This document shows positions 6,171 to 14,820 of a stretch of DNA of 19,465 nucleotides, piece after piece (position 1 is the first letter of the stretch; every line of letters starts with the position of its first letter). Below the pieces are notes generated by a model. That model was not told the DNA's origin and ran no database searches. It saw nothing but the letters and a program-made list of their open reading frames with translations. The translations under genes were made by a program, and so were the position numbers. Source of the stretch: an uncultured Bacteroidota bacterium (lineage in GTDB: Bacteria; Bacteroidota; Bacteroidia; Chitinophagales; Chitinophagaceae); NCBI GenBank assembly GCA_903825065.1, contig CAIJZG010000027.1:1-19465 (forward strand), in the 5' to 3' direction.

Positions 6171-8486
6171 TTACTTTTTCAGCGCTATGATTAATCCTAA
6201 TAAAGCTGTTAACGATGTTGTTACCGTAGCTAGCTCTGCAAAGGATAATTTAGTTAATTCATTGATTCCCTTTTCTGGTACTATAATTCTACTGCCTTCT
6301 TTTACGGTTGGATAATTTCTGAAAAATAAGAATTTACGAATGGGTCTGTTAATACCATTTGGATATTGAATATATGCCCGCTTCAGCGAACCTTTTTCAT
6401 TTACGCCACCAGCTGCTGAAATATAATATTTGAAACGGGTACTGTTGAATCGTAATAGTTGTGGTGTATTTACAAATCCCTTTACTTCTATAAAAGTTCC
6501 CTGACGCGGTATATAAATACTATCGCCTGGCAACAGTAACCATTCAATATTTGTTTTCTTATCCTCCCCAGAAAGTAAGTCAACTTCTACCCGAACACCA
6601 TTACGATATAATTGTGCATTTTGTAATGCCGCAATCGGCGTTCCACTACCTGCACGCTTAATCATCTCTGGTGCAGTTTCATCCCTTCTGCTCAACATAT
6701 AATCTCCGGGAAATAAAACTTCCCCACGAATATTTACATATCCCAAATTGCGGTAATTAAGTAGTCTGGGTATATGTATATAATCTAAAGGCTCTAATAA
6801 AATTTGACTATTCTCATTTTGTAAAGCCGAGTCAACATCAATAGTAATGAGCTTGATTAATTTATTCGCAAGTGTATCTGCTTTATTTTTTTCTAATCTT
6901 GAAATCTCTACACGATGATTCGCTGCTTCATTGGTAAATCCTCCTGACATAATAATCAGATCTGCTAAACGAATGCCTCTTCTATATTCGAACATTCCCG
7001 GCACACGTACTTCACCTCCTACTGTTAAACTTAAATTATTTCTTAAACTATCGGCCGATAACACTACAATGGAATCTTCTCTTGTCAATAAAATATCTGC
7101 TTGTTTGCCCGTCTTTAATTGTTCGTATTCGAAGGCAAGCATCATCCGCTCATTGCCCATTTTTTTTCTTTTAATAAAGCCTCTTCCTGTTAATGCTTCT
7201 TCTTTTATTCCATCCGCTTTACTAATCAATTGTACTAAACTTAAACCTTCACTTAATTCATAAGGGCCGGGGTGAAACACAGCACCAGATAGGGTTACCA
7301 CATTTCTCACTTCAGGTGCTATTGCCTCTATCACTACTGAATCGGCATTGAGTAAATTATACCCAATAAACAATTCTCGTTTGATATCGCGCAACATTCT
7401 TCCCTTTCCTGTTACCTGATATACCTTCAACATTTCCTGATAAGCAGTATCGGTAAACCCACCTGCAAAATTTAAAAGACTCAGCAAATTTTCGTTGGTT
7501 CTTAACTCATAAAATGCGGGTCGTTTAATTTGTCCTCCTATAAATGCACGCTTGGTATACACTGGATATCGAATGATGTCCTGATCTTCCAAACGAATAT
7601 TATTGCTCATTAAACCATGCTGTAAAAATTCATACAAGTCGATAGTTTGTATCACTTTATTATTTCTGATCAATTCAATCTGGCGTAAGGATCCATTTTC
7701 ATTGGGACCACCCGATTGATATAAAACATTAAACACAGAAGCCAGTGAAGACACTTGAAAAGCCCCGGGTTGTTGTGCTTCACCAATCACCGAAACCTTG
7801 ATACTTCTGATATTGCTGAGGTTAACACTTAAATGTGTTTTGCCAGATTGTAAACCCGGATACACTTTTAAAAACTTTGCTCTAATTCTGGCAGTAGCTT
7901 CTTCAATGGTTAGCCCATTTACCTGTACAAGTCCTGCATAGGGTAATTGAATTTGTCCTTCCAGTGAAACTTTCAAAGTATTGTTTACTTCATTTTGACC
8001 AGTAAGGATGGCCGTAAGTTCATCATCAGGACCAAGAATATAATTTTTAGGAGTAGCCAATTTTAAGTTCGGCTCAAAGCTCATCATGGGGTTGCTAAAA
8101 AACTCATAGCCATAATAGCGTGTTTGTTTTTTTAACAAAGGGGTTATTACAGCAATACTATCTCTTGAGATGGAAGTAGAATCCTTACCTAAAGGTTTGC
8201 TGATGGTAGAATGCGGATTAGTTTTTTGGAGTTGCGCAATTCTTAAACGTAGGTTGGTGGCTTCCACATCGCTCATACCTTTCTGCTTCAAAATATTCAT
8301 GGCATCCATTTCAGAAACCCCGGATTGTTGAAACTGTTGCCAGATCTGTGCCACTTGTTGGTCGCTCAGCTGATTTACCTTAATATTTTTGAGGTTAGTG
8401 GGCATCTGGGCGCTGGCAGCAAAAGACAATGCTACAAAAAGGAATAAAAAAAGAGACTGATATAGAAACCTGGTTTTTATTTGCAT
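6171..8486 (-). CDS. Wza-like polysaccharide export protein with six SLBB repeats
   Basis: Exports polysaccharide across the periplasm and outer membrane. The 771 residues are about twice the length of classical Wza. In order: a signal peptide (about 1-27, ending AASAQ, with no lipobox cysteine), a helical charged region (about 31-90), a Poly_export domain (about 146-223, NYILGPDDELTAI then GQIQLPYAGLVQVNGLTIEE), and six SLBB-like repeats starting near 229, 313, 396, 486, 582 and 665. The repeats share a G-x-(V/I)-x-x-P-G pattern such as GEAQQPGAF, GAVFHPGPY, GEVRVPGMF and GEVLFPGDY. A final hydrophobic helix (about 747-768) could cross the outer membrane as in Wza. Lack of a lipobox means lipid anchoring is not expected. 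It lies 41 bp after a Wzi-like gene and before the Wzz-like gene. Confidence 0.92.
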   Translation of the reverse strand: MQIKTRFLYQSLFLFLFVALSFAASAQMPTNLKNIKVNQLSDQQVAQIWQQFQQSGVSEMDAMNILKQKGMSDVEATNLRLRIAQLQKTNPHSTISKPLGKDSTSISRDSIAVITPLLKKQTRYYGYEFFSNPMMSFEPNLKLATPKNYILGPDDELTAILTGQNEVNNTLKVSLEGQIQLPYAGLVQVNGLTIEEATARIRAKFLKVYPGLQSGKTHLSVNLSNIRSIKVSVIGEAQQPGAFQVSSLASVFNVLYQSGGPNENGSLRQIELIRNNKVIQTIDLYEFLQHGLMSNNIRLEDQDIIRYPVYTKRAFIGGQIKRPAFYELRTNENLLSLLNFAGGFTDTAYQEMLKVYQVTGKGRMLRDIKRELFIGYNLLNADSVVIEAIAPEVRNVVTLSGAVFHPGPYELSEGLSLVQLISKADGIKEEALTGRGFIKRKKMGNERMMLAFEYEQLKTGKQADILLTREDSIVVLSADSLRNNLSLTVGGEVRVPGMFEYRRGIRLADLIIMSGGFTNEAANHRVEISRLEKNKADTLANKLIKLITIDVDSALQNENSQILLEPLDYIHIPRLLNYRNLGYVNIRGEVLFPGDYMLSRRDETAPEMIKRAGSGTPIAALQNAQLYRNGVRVEVDLLSGEDKKTNIEWLLLPGDSIYIPRQGTFIEVKGFVNTPQLLRFNSTRFKYYISAAGGVNEKGSLKRAYIQYPNGINRPIRKFLFFRNYPTVKEGSRIIVPEKGINELTKLSFAELATVTTSLTALLGLIIALKK

Positions 8487-8527
8487 GGAGGGTTTTAAAG
8501 TGTAAATATCGTTTTTTGTTTTTAATC

Positions 8528-10171
8528 TTAAAGACCAATAGACATTCCTAAACTTAAGGTCTTAAAATTCTTAGTCAAAAAGTTAGGAGCCAATAATTGA
8601 TTAGTAGCCGAATAACTTCCTGTAAGATAAAAATTATTCAAAACTTCATAATTCGCCTTAAATAGTAATTCAGTTTGCTTCCGTTGCAAATCAAATAAGA
8701 ATGGGGGCTGCGGCTTGGTTAAATCGTATTGTTGGTCAACCGTTCCAGCACCGCCTTTTCTGATATATTGATATCTGGCCATTAACTTAAGTCTTGGCAG
8801 GGGTGTATATTTCGCAGAAACAATCAATCGATCGGCATTATTGCCCATCCAATCACCCAACGTACTATAATTACTATAATAAGTTTGAGTAGTATTTTGA
8901 TTCTCATACACAAATGGATTGATTCGGGAATATTCTGCCAGTAAGGTTAGATTAGGTATTAATACATCGGTAATAGAAGCACCCAGGCTATACCCTAATT
9001 GATTCCTGCTTTTTTGTGGATTGAACACATTACTCAGGCTAATTTCATCGATAAACAAACCACCATAAATATGGGTATTCTTGATTTGATTGCGGGATGA
9101 TACTTGAAAAAAAACCTGGCTATTAGAACCAGCCTGTCCCCTATTTCCATTGGCATACTGATCATATCCTTTTAAGTAAATGAAAGGAAGCAAATACCCT
9201 ATCTGTATTTGATCGCTATAAATAACAGATTCTCCAAAAGAAAGATCCAGACCCTTGGTTGGTCTAAAAATCAGGGTATTGGTGGCCATATATTTTGGCC
9301 GGTAAAGAATGCGCTCTCCACCAAAAACAGAATTGCCATTAAAATAAGTTTGATTAGAATCGATCACATTCGATGCCAATACCGCATTTGAATATTCGAA
9401 ACGTAGCCATTTTAAAATATCCAGACTCAAACGAACATAAGGATACACAGGTGCTTTATCAGACAAAACCATCCGGCCATTTTCGCCATAGCCCCATAAG
9501 AGGTAATCCTGTCCAATACTTACTATTCCATGCTTCCAGGAATAATAAAGGCTGGCACTGGTTTCGTTATAATTAAAAGATTTTCCAACAATTGGCGTGT
9601 TTAATACAATTCCCTGGTCGGGTGTAAAAATCTTATCAGGATTTAATCCAGAACCAGTTTCAGTAGCATCAGCAAACGAAAAGTTCAGACCAAAATGATT
9701 GCCCCAGGTTGCCCATCCCTGAATTCCTCTTGCGAACTTAGTAACTTTTGTAGTATCCCCTTTTTCATAGCCTGATTGAATGAGCGGATCGATATTTAAG
9801 GTAAACTTTTCTTTTTCTACCGATAACAATCGTAAACGATGATTACTATCTTTTTTCAGGAACCTGGGTTTCTCAGAATAGTTCCATTGCTTTTGTGTAA
9901 GAGCAGTGCCGTATTCTTTTTGATAGAAAATAATTTCTTCTCGTTCTACTTTACTTAAATGATTTTTTGTAACTGTTAAGCTATCTAAATATTCGGTGAT
10001 TTTTAATCGCGATATGGGTCTTACTAAATCATCAAAAACAATATTTCCTTTTTGCGCCTGAAGACTTAAAAAATCGTAAATAGGTGCATGTACATTTTCC
10101 ATTACAGTTTGTGCATGAATTGATGTAGAACCTATGGCACAAAAAAACAGAACGAAAAAAATGTACTTCAT
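8528..10171 (-). CDS. Wzi-like outer-membrane protein with N-terminal helical module (copy 3)
   Basis: Third Wzi-family candidate, 547 residues, with a signal peptide ending near SIHAQ (about residue 21). An N-terminal periplasmic module (about 27-90) has APIYDFLSLQAQKGNI and RPISRLKITEYLDSL, a pattern I associate with the front of Bacteroidota Wzi-family proteins. The barrel part includes GQDYLLWGYGENGRMVLSDK (220-239) followed by APVYPYVRL, equivalent to the WGPG...LLMS...AP block in copies 1 and 2 but clearly more distant. Many alternating aromatic strands follow. The gene starts 15 bp after the WcaJ-type gene and ends 41 bp before the SLBB export gene, so it is embedded in the export part of the series. 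Whether it duplicates or complements copies 1 and 2 is not known. Confidence 0.8.
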   Translation of the reverse strand: MKYIFFVLFFCAIGSTSIHAQTVMENVHAPIYDFLSLQAQKGNIVFDDLVRPISRLKITEYLDSLTVTKNHLSKVEREEIIFYQKEYGTALTQKQWNYSEKPRFLKKDSNHRLRLLSVEKEKFTLNIDPLIQSGYEKGDTTKVTKFARGIQGWATWGNHFGLNFSFADATETGSGLNPDKIFTPDQGIVLNTPIVGKSFNYNETSASLYYSWKHGIVSIGQDYLLWGYGENGRMVLSDKAPVYPYVRLSLDILKWLRFEYSNAVLASNVIDSNQTYFNGNSVFGGERILYRPKYMATNTLIFRPTKGLDLSFGESVIYSDQIQIGYLLPFIYLKGYDQYANGNRGQAGSNSQVFFQVSSRNQIKNTHIYGGLFIDEISLSNVFNPQKSRNQLGYSLGASITDVLIPNLTLLAEYSRINPFVYENQNTTQTYYSNYSTLGDWMGNNADRLIVSAKYTPLPRLKLMARYQYIRKGGAGTVDQQYDLTKPQPPFLFDLQRKQTELLFKANYEVLNNFYLTGSYSATNQLLAPNFLTKNFKTLSLGMSIGL

Positions 10172-10186
10172 AAATGCAAAGGATTA

Positions 10187-11596
10187 TTAATACGCGTTTT
10201 GATCGCCGCGAAATATATTGATGATAGTTTGAAGCACTACCTGACAATCGAACCAGAACGACCATCGATGAATATAATACAAATCATAGTTCACACGCTT
10301 CTGCATAGCGGAAACATTTTTCGTTTCGCCCCTGCATCCGTTTACCTGTGCCCATCCGGTGATACCGGGTTTTACCATATGACGTAACATATAATTATCT
10401 ACCGTATCAATCGAAGCCATATTTAATGGAACAGGGTGTGGTCGTGGACCAACTACCGACATATTTCCTAACAACACATTGTAAAACTGAGGCAATTCAT
10501 CGAGGCTTGTTTTACGTAAAAACATGCCAAGAGGAGTGATACGTGGATCGTTTTTTGTGGCTTGTAAATACTCGCCCTTTTCATTGGTATCCTTGCTCTT
10601 AACCACCATTGTTCTAAACTTATAACAAATCATTTTTTCATTGTTCAATCCCCATCGCACTTGTTGAAACATTACAGGGCCTCTGGAACTGATCTTAATG
10701 GCTAACATTAAAATAGGCATGAGCCAGCTACCAATGATGAGAAAAAATAATAAAGAAAAACCAATATCAAAAGTTCTTTTAAGGGTTCTGTTTTCCCATT
10801 TATCGAGTGGTAGTGATTTGAAATTTAATACCGGAATTAAACCAATATTATTTACTTGAATATTAGTGGTTGCAAATTGGTCAAGATCAGGAATTATTTT
10901 GATGGGTATGGCAAAACGATCGCAAACCTGTACCGCTTTTTTGATTACTTCTGGTTGAGTATTTGGAAGGGCTATAACAACTTCGTCGAAATCATTGCTG
11001 CTTAAAACTTCTTCCAATGCTTCTACTGCTCCAAAGTATTTACTTCCATTTAATTGTACGGGTGTGTGGTGTAAAACACCACTACAATTATACCCATAGT
11101 AACCATATTTATGCACCGTATTTAAAAAGTCAACTCCAGCGGGTGTTGCTCCTACTAGCAAAAAATTATCAGAGAATTTTCCCGCATACACCTGGCCATG
11201 TATATACTTTCGAATAATGTATTTGCAGGTAATGGTACTGCTAAAAATAGCAATGGTAAATATTAAAAAGAACAGGTTATCAAAAGTTACCTGCTTCATA
11301 AAAAAGTATAAAAATGCGGCTAGTAAAATCGTAAATAGTAGCGAATTATACGAAGTAGAAATAATTTCTTCCGCGAACTTATTAGTTCTTCTATCGGCAT
11401 ACAATCTTGAAAAAAATGAGGCGATATACCAGGCCGCTAATGTTAAAAAAAGCAGTAAAAATAAAAAAGGCTTTGTTGGTCCATGTTCCTCTAACCCAAT
11501 AAAAGGTATCCCAATCAGCACAATAGCACTGATACTCAGCAGGTCTGCCAGATATTTGCTTTGTTGGTATCTGATATAGGATTTAGTGACTTTCAA
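10187..11596 (-). CDS. Initiating undecaprenyl-phosphate sugar phosphotransferase (WcaJ-type)
   Basis: Transfers the first sugar-1-phosphate of the repeat unit onto undecaprenyl phosphate in the inner membrane, starting subunit synthesis. The 469 residues show four N-terminal membrane helices (about 17-34, 43-63, 83-100, 108-124), a nucleotide-binding-like central region with LLVGATPAG (146-154), and a C-terminal bacterial sugar transferase domain from about 273. That domain has the membrane re-entrant helix near 276-301, KFRTM (326-330), SLDELPQ (364-370), VVGPRP (381-386) and KPGITGWAQVNG. The start is TTG at 11596: an in-frame stop precedes it directly and the next in-frame ATG lies past the third helix. 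A candidate promoter lies about 40 bp upstream. The sugar (glucose, galactose or other) cannot be read from sequence. Confidence 0.93.
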   Translation of the reverse strand: MKVTKSYIRYQQSKYLADLLSISAIVLIGIPFIGLEEHGPTKPFLFLLLFLTLAAWYIASFFSRLYADRRTNKFAEEIISTSYNSLLFTILLAAFLYFFMKQVTFDNLFFLIFTIAIFSSTITCKYIIRKYIHGQVYAGKFSDNFLLVGATPAGVDFLNTVHKYGYYGYNCSGVLHHTPVQLNGSKYFGAVEALEEVLSSNDFDEVVIALPNTQPEVIKKAVQVCDRFAIPIKIIPDLDQFATTNIQVNNIGLIPVLNFKSLPLDKWENRTLKRTFDIGFSLLFFLIIGSWLMPILMLAIKISSRGPVMFQQVRWGLNNEKMICYKFRTMVVKSKDTNEKGEYLQATKNDPRITPLGMFLRKTSLDELPQFYNVLLGNMSVVGPRPHPVPLNMASIDTVDNYMLRHMVKPGITGWAQVNGCRGETKNVSAMQKRVNYDLYYIHRWSFWFDCQVVLQTIINIFRGDQNAY

Positions 11597-11635
11597 CTAA
11601 TTACATATTGTAGCATGAAATTAAAGAGGGGGAGC

Positions 11636-11643
11636 CAAAAATA
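11636..11643 (-). promoter_or_regulatory. Candidate Bacteroidota -7 promoter element before the WcaJ-type gene
   Basis: On the minus strand TATTTTTG matches all fixed positions of the TAnnTTTG -7 consensus. It sits right after the stop codon of the upstream GT4 gene and about 40 bp before the TTG start of the phosphotransferase, which would leave a leader of roughly 30 nt. The -33 region has no convincing TTG at the usual 19-21 bp spacing, so the call is tentative. It would allow expression of the export half of the locus apart from the glycosyltransferases. Confidence 0.4.
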
Positions 11644-11646
11644 GCA

Positions 11647-12777
11647 TTAATCTGCTAAAAGCCGACTAATATCCTTTTCAAATAGAGCCTTTGTGAAGCG
11701 ATTTTGCTGCAAGATCTGTGCTTCTTTACCCATTTTTATGCGCTTTTCTGTATTTTCCAACAGAACAGCTATTAATTGAGCCGCCTTTTCTGCCTCATTA
11801 ATTGGCAGAAAAATGCCCGATTGATTGTCTTCTATCATTTCTAGCACCCCCCCGTGTTTGGTAGCTGCAATAGGGGTTCCACAAGCCATGGCCTCCAGAA
11901 TTACCGTGGGAAAAGGATCCGGCATGGTAGAAGGCGACACAAAAAGATCAAGGCCCGACAATATATTAGCCGTATCTGTTCTATAACCCAGATCATGCAC
12001 TAATTCAGTAAGATTTAAAGAGGTTATTTTATTGGCAATTTCTTGGTACAGGTATTCATAACCCGGAAAAGCATCGCCAACCAGCACAAAATTAACATTG
12101 GGAAAGTTTTGATGGAGGATCCCAGCTATTTCTAAAAAGTATAACTGTCCCTTCCAATAAAGCACTCTGCCAATCATGCCAATCAGGATGGTTTCTTCCG
12201 ATAATCCCAATTCTTTTTTCAAAGTAGACCCATTAGCAGACCTTTCCACATGATCTATTCCATTATGAATCACCACCATTCTAGTTGCATCAATATAGGG
12301 AAGCCAGGCAGTTTTAACCGCTTCAGAAACAAGAATCACTTTATCAGTTGCTCTGGTAAACCATCCAATAATCTTTGCTAATATTCTGGGTTTTTCAATG
12401 ATCTCGTGAATATGCCAGAAATGTTTTTTTCTGGTAATTGCAGCAACTGCGGCTCCAACAATTACGCCAGAAGTATTGGAATAGATCAGATTAATTTTTT
12501 TGCTGATTACCAACACTGTTAATTTAAAAAATGCCATCTTCCACAAAAAGATTCTGCCTATCAATCCCCAGGTTGTAAAATATTTTCTTCGCAGAATACC
12601 GAGGTTGATGATCCGAACTTCTGCACCTAATTTTTCGAGTTCCATTTTAAGCGGACCCTCTTCTGGCAACACGGCAATGATCTGATAACCCTTTTTGCGC
12701 ATGATCTCCACTACATTCAACAGGATCCTGCTGGAACCATATAAATCTGCAGTGCAATGGAGCATTAATACATTCAT
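11647..12777 (-). CDS. Glycosyltransferase family 4 protein (first GT4)
   Basis: Retaining GT-B glycosyltransferase expected to add a sugar to the lipid-linked repeat unit at the cytoplasmic membrane face. The 376 residues begin with the GT4 acceptor-domain pattern MLHCTADLYGSSRILLNVV (residues 5-23). A linker and the donor domain follow, with IGMIGRVLYWKGQ (199-211), a VLVGDAFPG strand-loop (231-239) and the signature DPFPTVILEAMACGTP (287-302). The first acid of the usual E-x7-E is aspartate here (Asp287 to Glu295), a variant also common in GT4. The gene overlaps the stop of the preceding wecG-type gene in an ATGA tetramer, so the two are probably coupled. Donor and linkage are unknown. Confidence 0.9.
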   Translation of the reverse strand: MNVLMLHCTADLYGSSRILLNVVEIMRKKGYQIIAVLPEEGPLKMELEKLGAEVRIINLGILRRKYFTTWGLIGRIFLWKMAFFKLTVLVISKKINLIYSNTSGVIVGAAVAAITRKKHFWHIHEIIEKPRILAKIIGWFTRATDKVILVSEAVKTAWLPYIDATRMVVIHNGIDHVERSANGSTLKKELGLSEETILIGMIGRVLYWKGQLYFLEIAGILHQNFPNVNFVLVGDAFPGYEYLYQEIANKITSLNLTELVHDLGYRTDTANILSGLDLFVSPSTMPDPFPTVILEAMACGTPIAATKHGGVLEMIEDNQSGIFLPINEAEKAAQLIAVLLENTEKRIKMGKEAQILQQNRFTKALFEKDISRLLAD

Positions 12778-13559
12778 TTTGCTAAAGGCTTTTTTTGTTG
12801 AAAAGTTTTACGAACCATCGCTTTAGCAAATACCCCCAGAAACAAGCTATTGGTAAAAAAATATCGCTTCCACAATCTTTGTGGTTCCATGCATAAACGA
12901 TAGAACCATTCTAGTCCAGATTGTTGCATCCAGGCAGGTGCCTGAGATACGGTGCCTGCTAAAAAATCAAATGCCGCACCAACCGCCATCATGGGAGCAT
13001 GAATAGTAGAAAGGTGTTGCGCAACCCATTTCTCCTGCCTGGGGCAGCCTCTTCCTACCAATACCAGATTGGGTGCTACACTATTGATCAATGCGATATC
13101 CATTAAGTCTTCCTCCAAAGTTGCCTCCCTAAATCTATCTGCCTGCATGCCGGCAATGATAATATGGGGATAAGATTCATGGAGCTGCTTGGAGAGTTTG
13201 TTGAGCGTATCCTGCTTACTCCCAAATAAGAAAATTTTATATCCCAGCTCATTACATTGTTCTAATACTTTTACGGTTAAATCCGGACCGTATACCCGAT
13301 CTTTTAATTGAGTTTGATGCAAGGCATTCATAGCCCAGCGAACAGGCTGACCATCTGGAACTACTAAGTCGATCTGGTTGACTAATTGTTTAAAACTGGC
13401 ATCATTGTATGCTTCCATCAATCCATGCACGGCCAATGCAGAGACACCGAAACTTTTTTTAGTTCTGGCACATGCCATGATAAGCTCAGTAGCAAGTGCA
13501 TAATCTACCACAGCATAATGCACACCAAATAAATCTACTTTTTTAATTGAACTGGCCAT
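12774..13559 (-). CDS. WecG/TagA/CpsF-family glycosyltransferase (GT26)
   Basis: Inverting GT26 transferase. Known relatives add ManNAcA (WecG), ManNAc (TagA) or other sugars to polyprenyl-diphosphate-linked acceptors. The 261 residues cover the family length: the core has VVPDGQPVRW (66-75, with the conserved Asp69), RVYGPDL (88-94), LVLVGRGCPRQEKWVA (165-180) and the tail block GLEWFYRLCMEPQRLWKRY (215-233). The usual PKQE is CPRQE here. This tail mediates membrane association in the family. ATG at 13559; the stop overlaps the next GT4 start by 4 bp. Since the window also encodes a UDP-HexNAc dehydrogenase, a uronic acid donor is possible, but this is inference. Confidence 0.92.
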   Translation of the reverse strand: MASSIKKVDLFGVHYAVVDYALATELIMACARTKKSFGVSALAVHGLMEAYNDASFKQLVNQIDLVVPDGQPVRWAMNALHQTQLKDRVYGPDLTVKVLEQCNELGYKIFLFGSKQDTLNKLSKQLHESYPHIIIAGMQADRFREATLEEDLMDIALINSVAPNLVLVGRGCPRQEKWVAQHLSTIHAPMMAVGAAFDFLAGTVSQAPAWMQQSGLEWFYRLCMEPQRLWKRYFFTNSLFLGVFAKAMVRKTFQQKKPLAK

Positions 13560-13594
13560 TAATTTAATTAGACTGCAAAGAAAGTAAATAATGC

Positions 13595-14737
13595 TTAGTT
13601 AAGTTCAGCCGTTTGTTTGAACAGTTGATTCAATTCTAAAGCTGCATTATTCCATGAGAAATGAGTTAAACGTTTGGTTCCTTTTTCAGCGAGTTCTTTT
13701 CTTAAAGAGGCATCATTTATTAGCAATTCAATACTATTCGCCATGGCTTCTTCCTGAAGTGGATCGAAATACAAAGCCGCATCACCACCAATCTCCGGCA
13801 AACAAGAATTATTGGCTGCAGCAATGGGTAGCTGAAACTGAAATGCTTCTACCATTGGAATTCCAAAGCCTTCATATAAGGATGGAAATAAATAGGCTGT
13901 TGCCATGCGATATAAGGTTCCCAATTCTTCGTCTTCTAAATATCCCGTTACAATAACCTGATCTTTCATGCCCTGTTCTTCAATTGTGGCAAGGATCTCA
14001 GCTTCGTTGTTGATAAAGATCTTTGGACTGGCCTTTCCAACTAATACCAGTTTCAAATCCTGATGGCCTCTGTGTTTCAGCAATTTTACTGCACGGATCA
14101 GTCTTGGTATATTTTTCCTTTTATCGAGAGAACCAACATGCAATATAAACTGCACTCCTTGTATATTATCAATAATTTGATTCAATTTTTCACTAACAGA
14201 TTTTCGCTCTACAATAGTTTTTGGCCCCTCATAAACAGTTACAAATTTCTCCAAAGCTATTTTGGTAAAGTGATGCAATCGTTCTTTTGAAAAATGAGAA
14301 GGCACCACGATATGGGCCGATTTTTTTGCCCCTGGCATGGCCAGCATTTTAAAAATCTTTAGCCAAACAGGATTATACTGTTCAGGAATTTCAAAAAAAA
14401 GTGCATCATGAAACACCGTGATAGTTTTGAATCCGGGTTGTAAAAGAGGTACAAAATAATCAGTACAAAATAATACAGTACAATTGTTTTGCCAGGTTTT
14501 AAACGGGAGTAATATTTGTTTCCAGATAAAATAATAAACATGCTCCATTCCTTTAAAAAACTTGCTTCCTCCCCCATAAACCGGAAGTTGGGTATCTAAA
14601 TACACATATTTAATTTCCGGATCAGCAATTTTTTCAAAGGCATTGATTAATTCTTTCAGGTATGTTTTAGTGCCAGTAACAGCCAGCTTCAAATCGCGGA
14701 TGTCGATGCCAACAATGATAGGCTGCTGTTTTTTCAA
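13595..14737 (-). CDS. Glycosyltransferase family 4 protein (second GT4)
   Basis: GT-B family 4 glycosyltransferase, 380 residues, likely adding a sugar to the repeat unit. The N-terminal domain begins GIDIRDLKLAVTGTKTYLKE (10-29), typical of mannosyl/rhamnosyl-type GT4 enzymes. The donor domain has LHVGSLDKRKNIPRLIRA (199-216), VIVTGYL (261-267) and the E-x7-E signature EGFGIPMVEAF (289-299). The chosen start is TTG at 14737; an in-frame stop lies three codons upstream. It is the first gene of the second half of the minus-strand series, after the break made by the plus-strand lipoprotein gene, and a good -7 box lies about 25 bp upstream. Donor specificity is not determined. Confidence 0.9.
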   Translation of the reverse strand: MKKQQPIIVGIDIRDLKLAVTGTKTYLKELINAFEKIADPEIKYVYLDTQLPVYGGGSKFFKGMEHVYYFIWKQILLPFKTWQNNCTVLFCTDYFVPLLQPGFKTITVFHDALFFEIPEQYNPVWLKIFKMLAMPGAKKSAHIVVPSHFSKERLHHFTKIALEKFVTVYEGPKTIVERKSVSEKLNQIIDNIQGVQFILHVGSLDKRKNIPRLIRAVKLLKHRGHQDLKLVLVGKASPKIFINNEAEILATIEEQGMKDQVIVTGYLEDEELGTLYRMATAYLFPSLYEGFGIPMVEAFQFQLPIAAANNSCLPEIGGDAALYFDPLQEEAMANSIELLINDASLRKELAEKGTKRLTHFSWNNAALELNQLFKQTAELN

Positions 14738-14761
14738 GATGTTTTAATTAGGTTAAGGTTG

Positions 14762-14769
14762 CAAAAATA
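14762..14769 (-). promoter_or_regulatory. Candidate Bacteroidota -7 promoter element before the second GT4 gene
   Basis: The minus strand reads TATTTTTG, a full match to TAnnTTTG, placed about 25 bp before the TTG start at 14737 and inside the 83-bp divergent gap shared with the lipoprotein gene. A transcript from here would have a leader of about 15-20 nt. The -33 side is weak. The upstream gene on this strand (polymerase) ends more than 700 bp away behind an opposing gene, so an independent promoter here makes sense. Confidence 0.45.
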
Positions 14770-14820
14770 AGGGTTCGATTGAAGAATAATTGTAATTTCA
14801 GCCCCTATACTGTTTTACCT

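Noticed and set aside
6164..6179. 16-base match CTTCTTTTTACTTTTT to the TTTTTAC leader repeat at 170-185
   Set aside because: It partly overlaps the stop end of the export gene, holds just one heptamer unit and is low in complexity, so chance is likely.
13576..13583. Promoter-like TTTCTTTG (minus strand) before the GT26 gene
   Set aside because: It lacks the conserved A of TAnnTTTG and has no clear -33 partner; the gene lies 35 bp after the GT4 gene in an apparent operon.
14779..14820. Longer N-terminus of the lipoprotein from TTG 14779
   Set aside because: It would place polar residues before the signal peptide; the ATG at 14821 gives a standard lipoprotein leader with Cys21.
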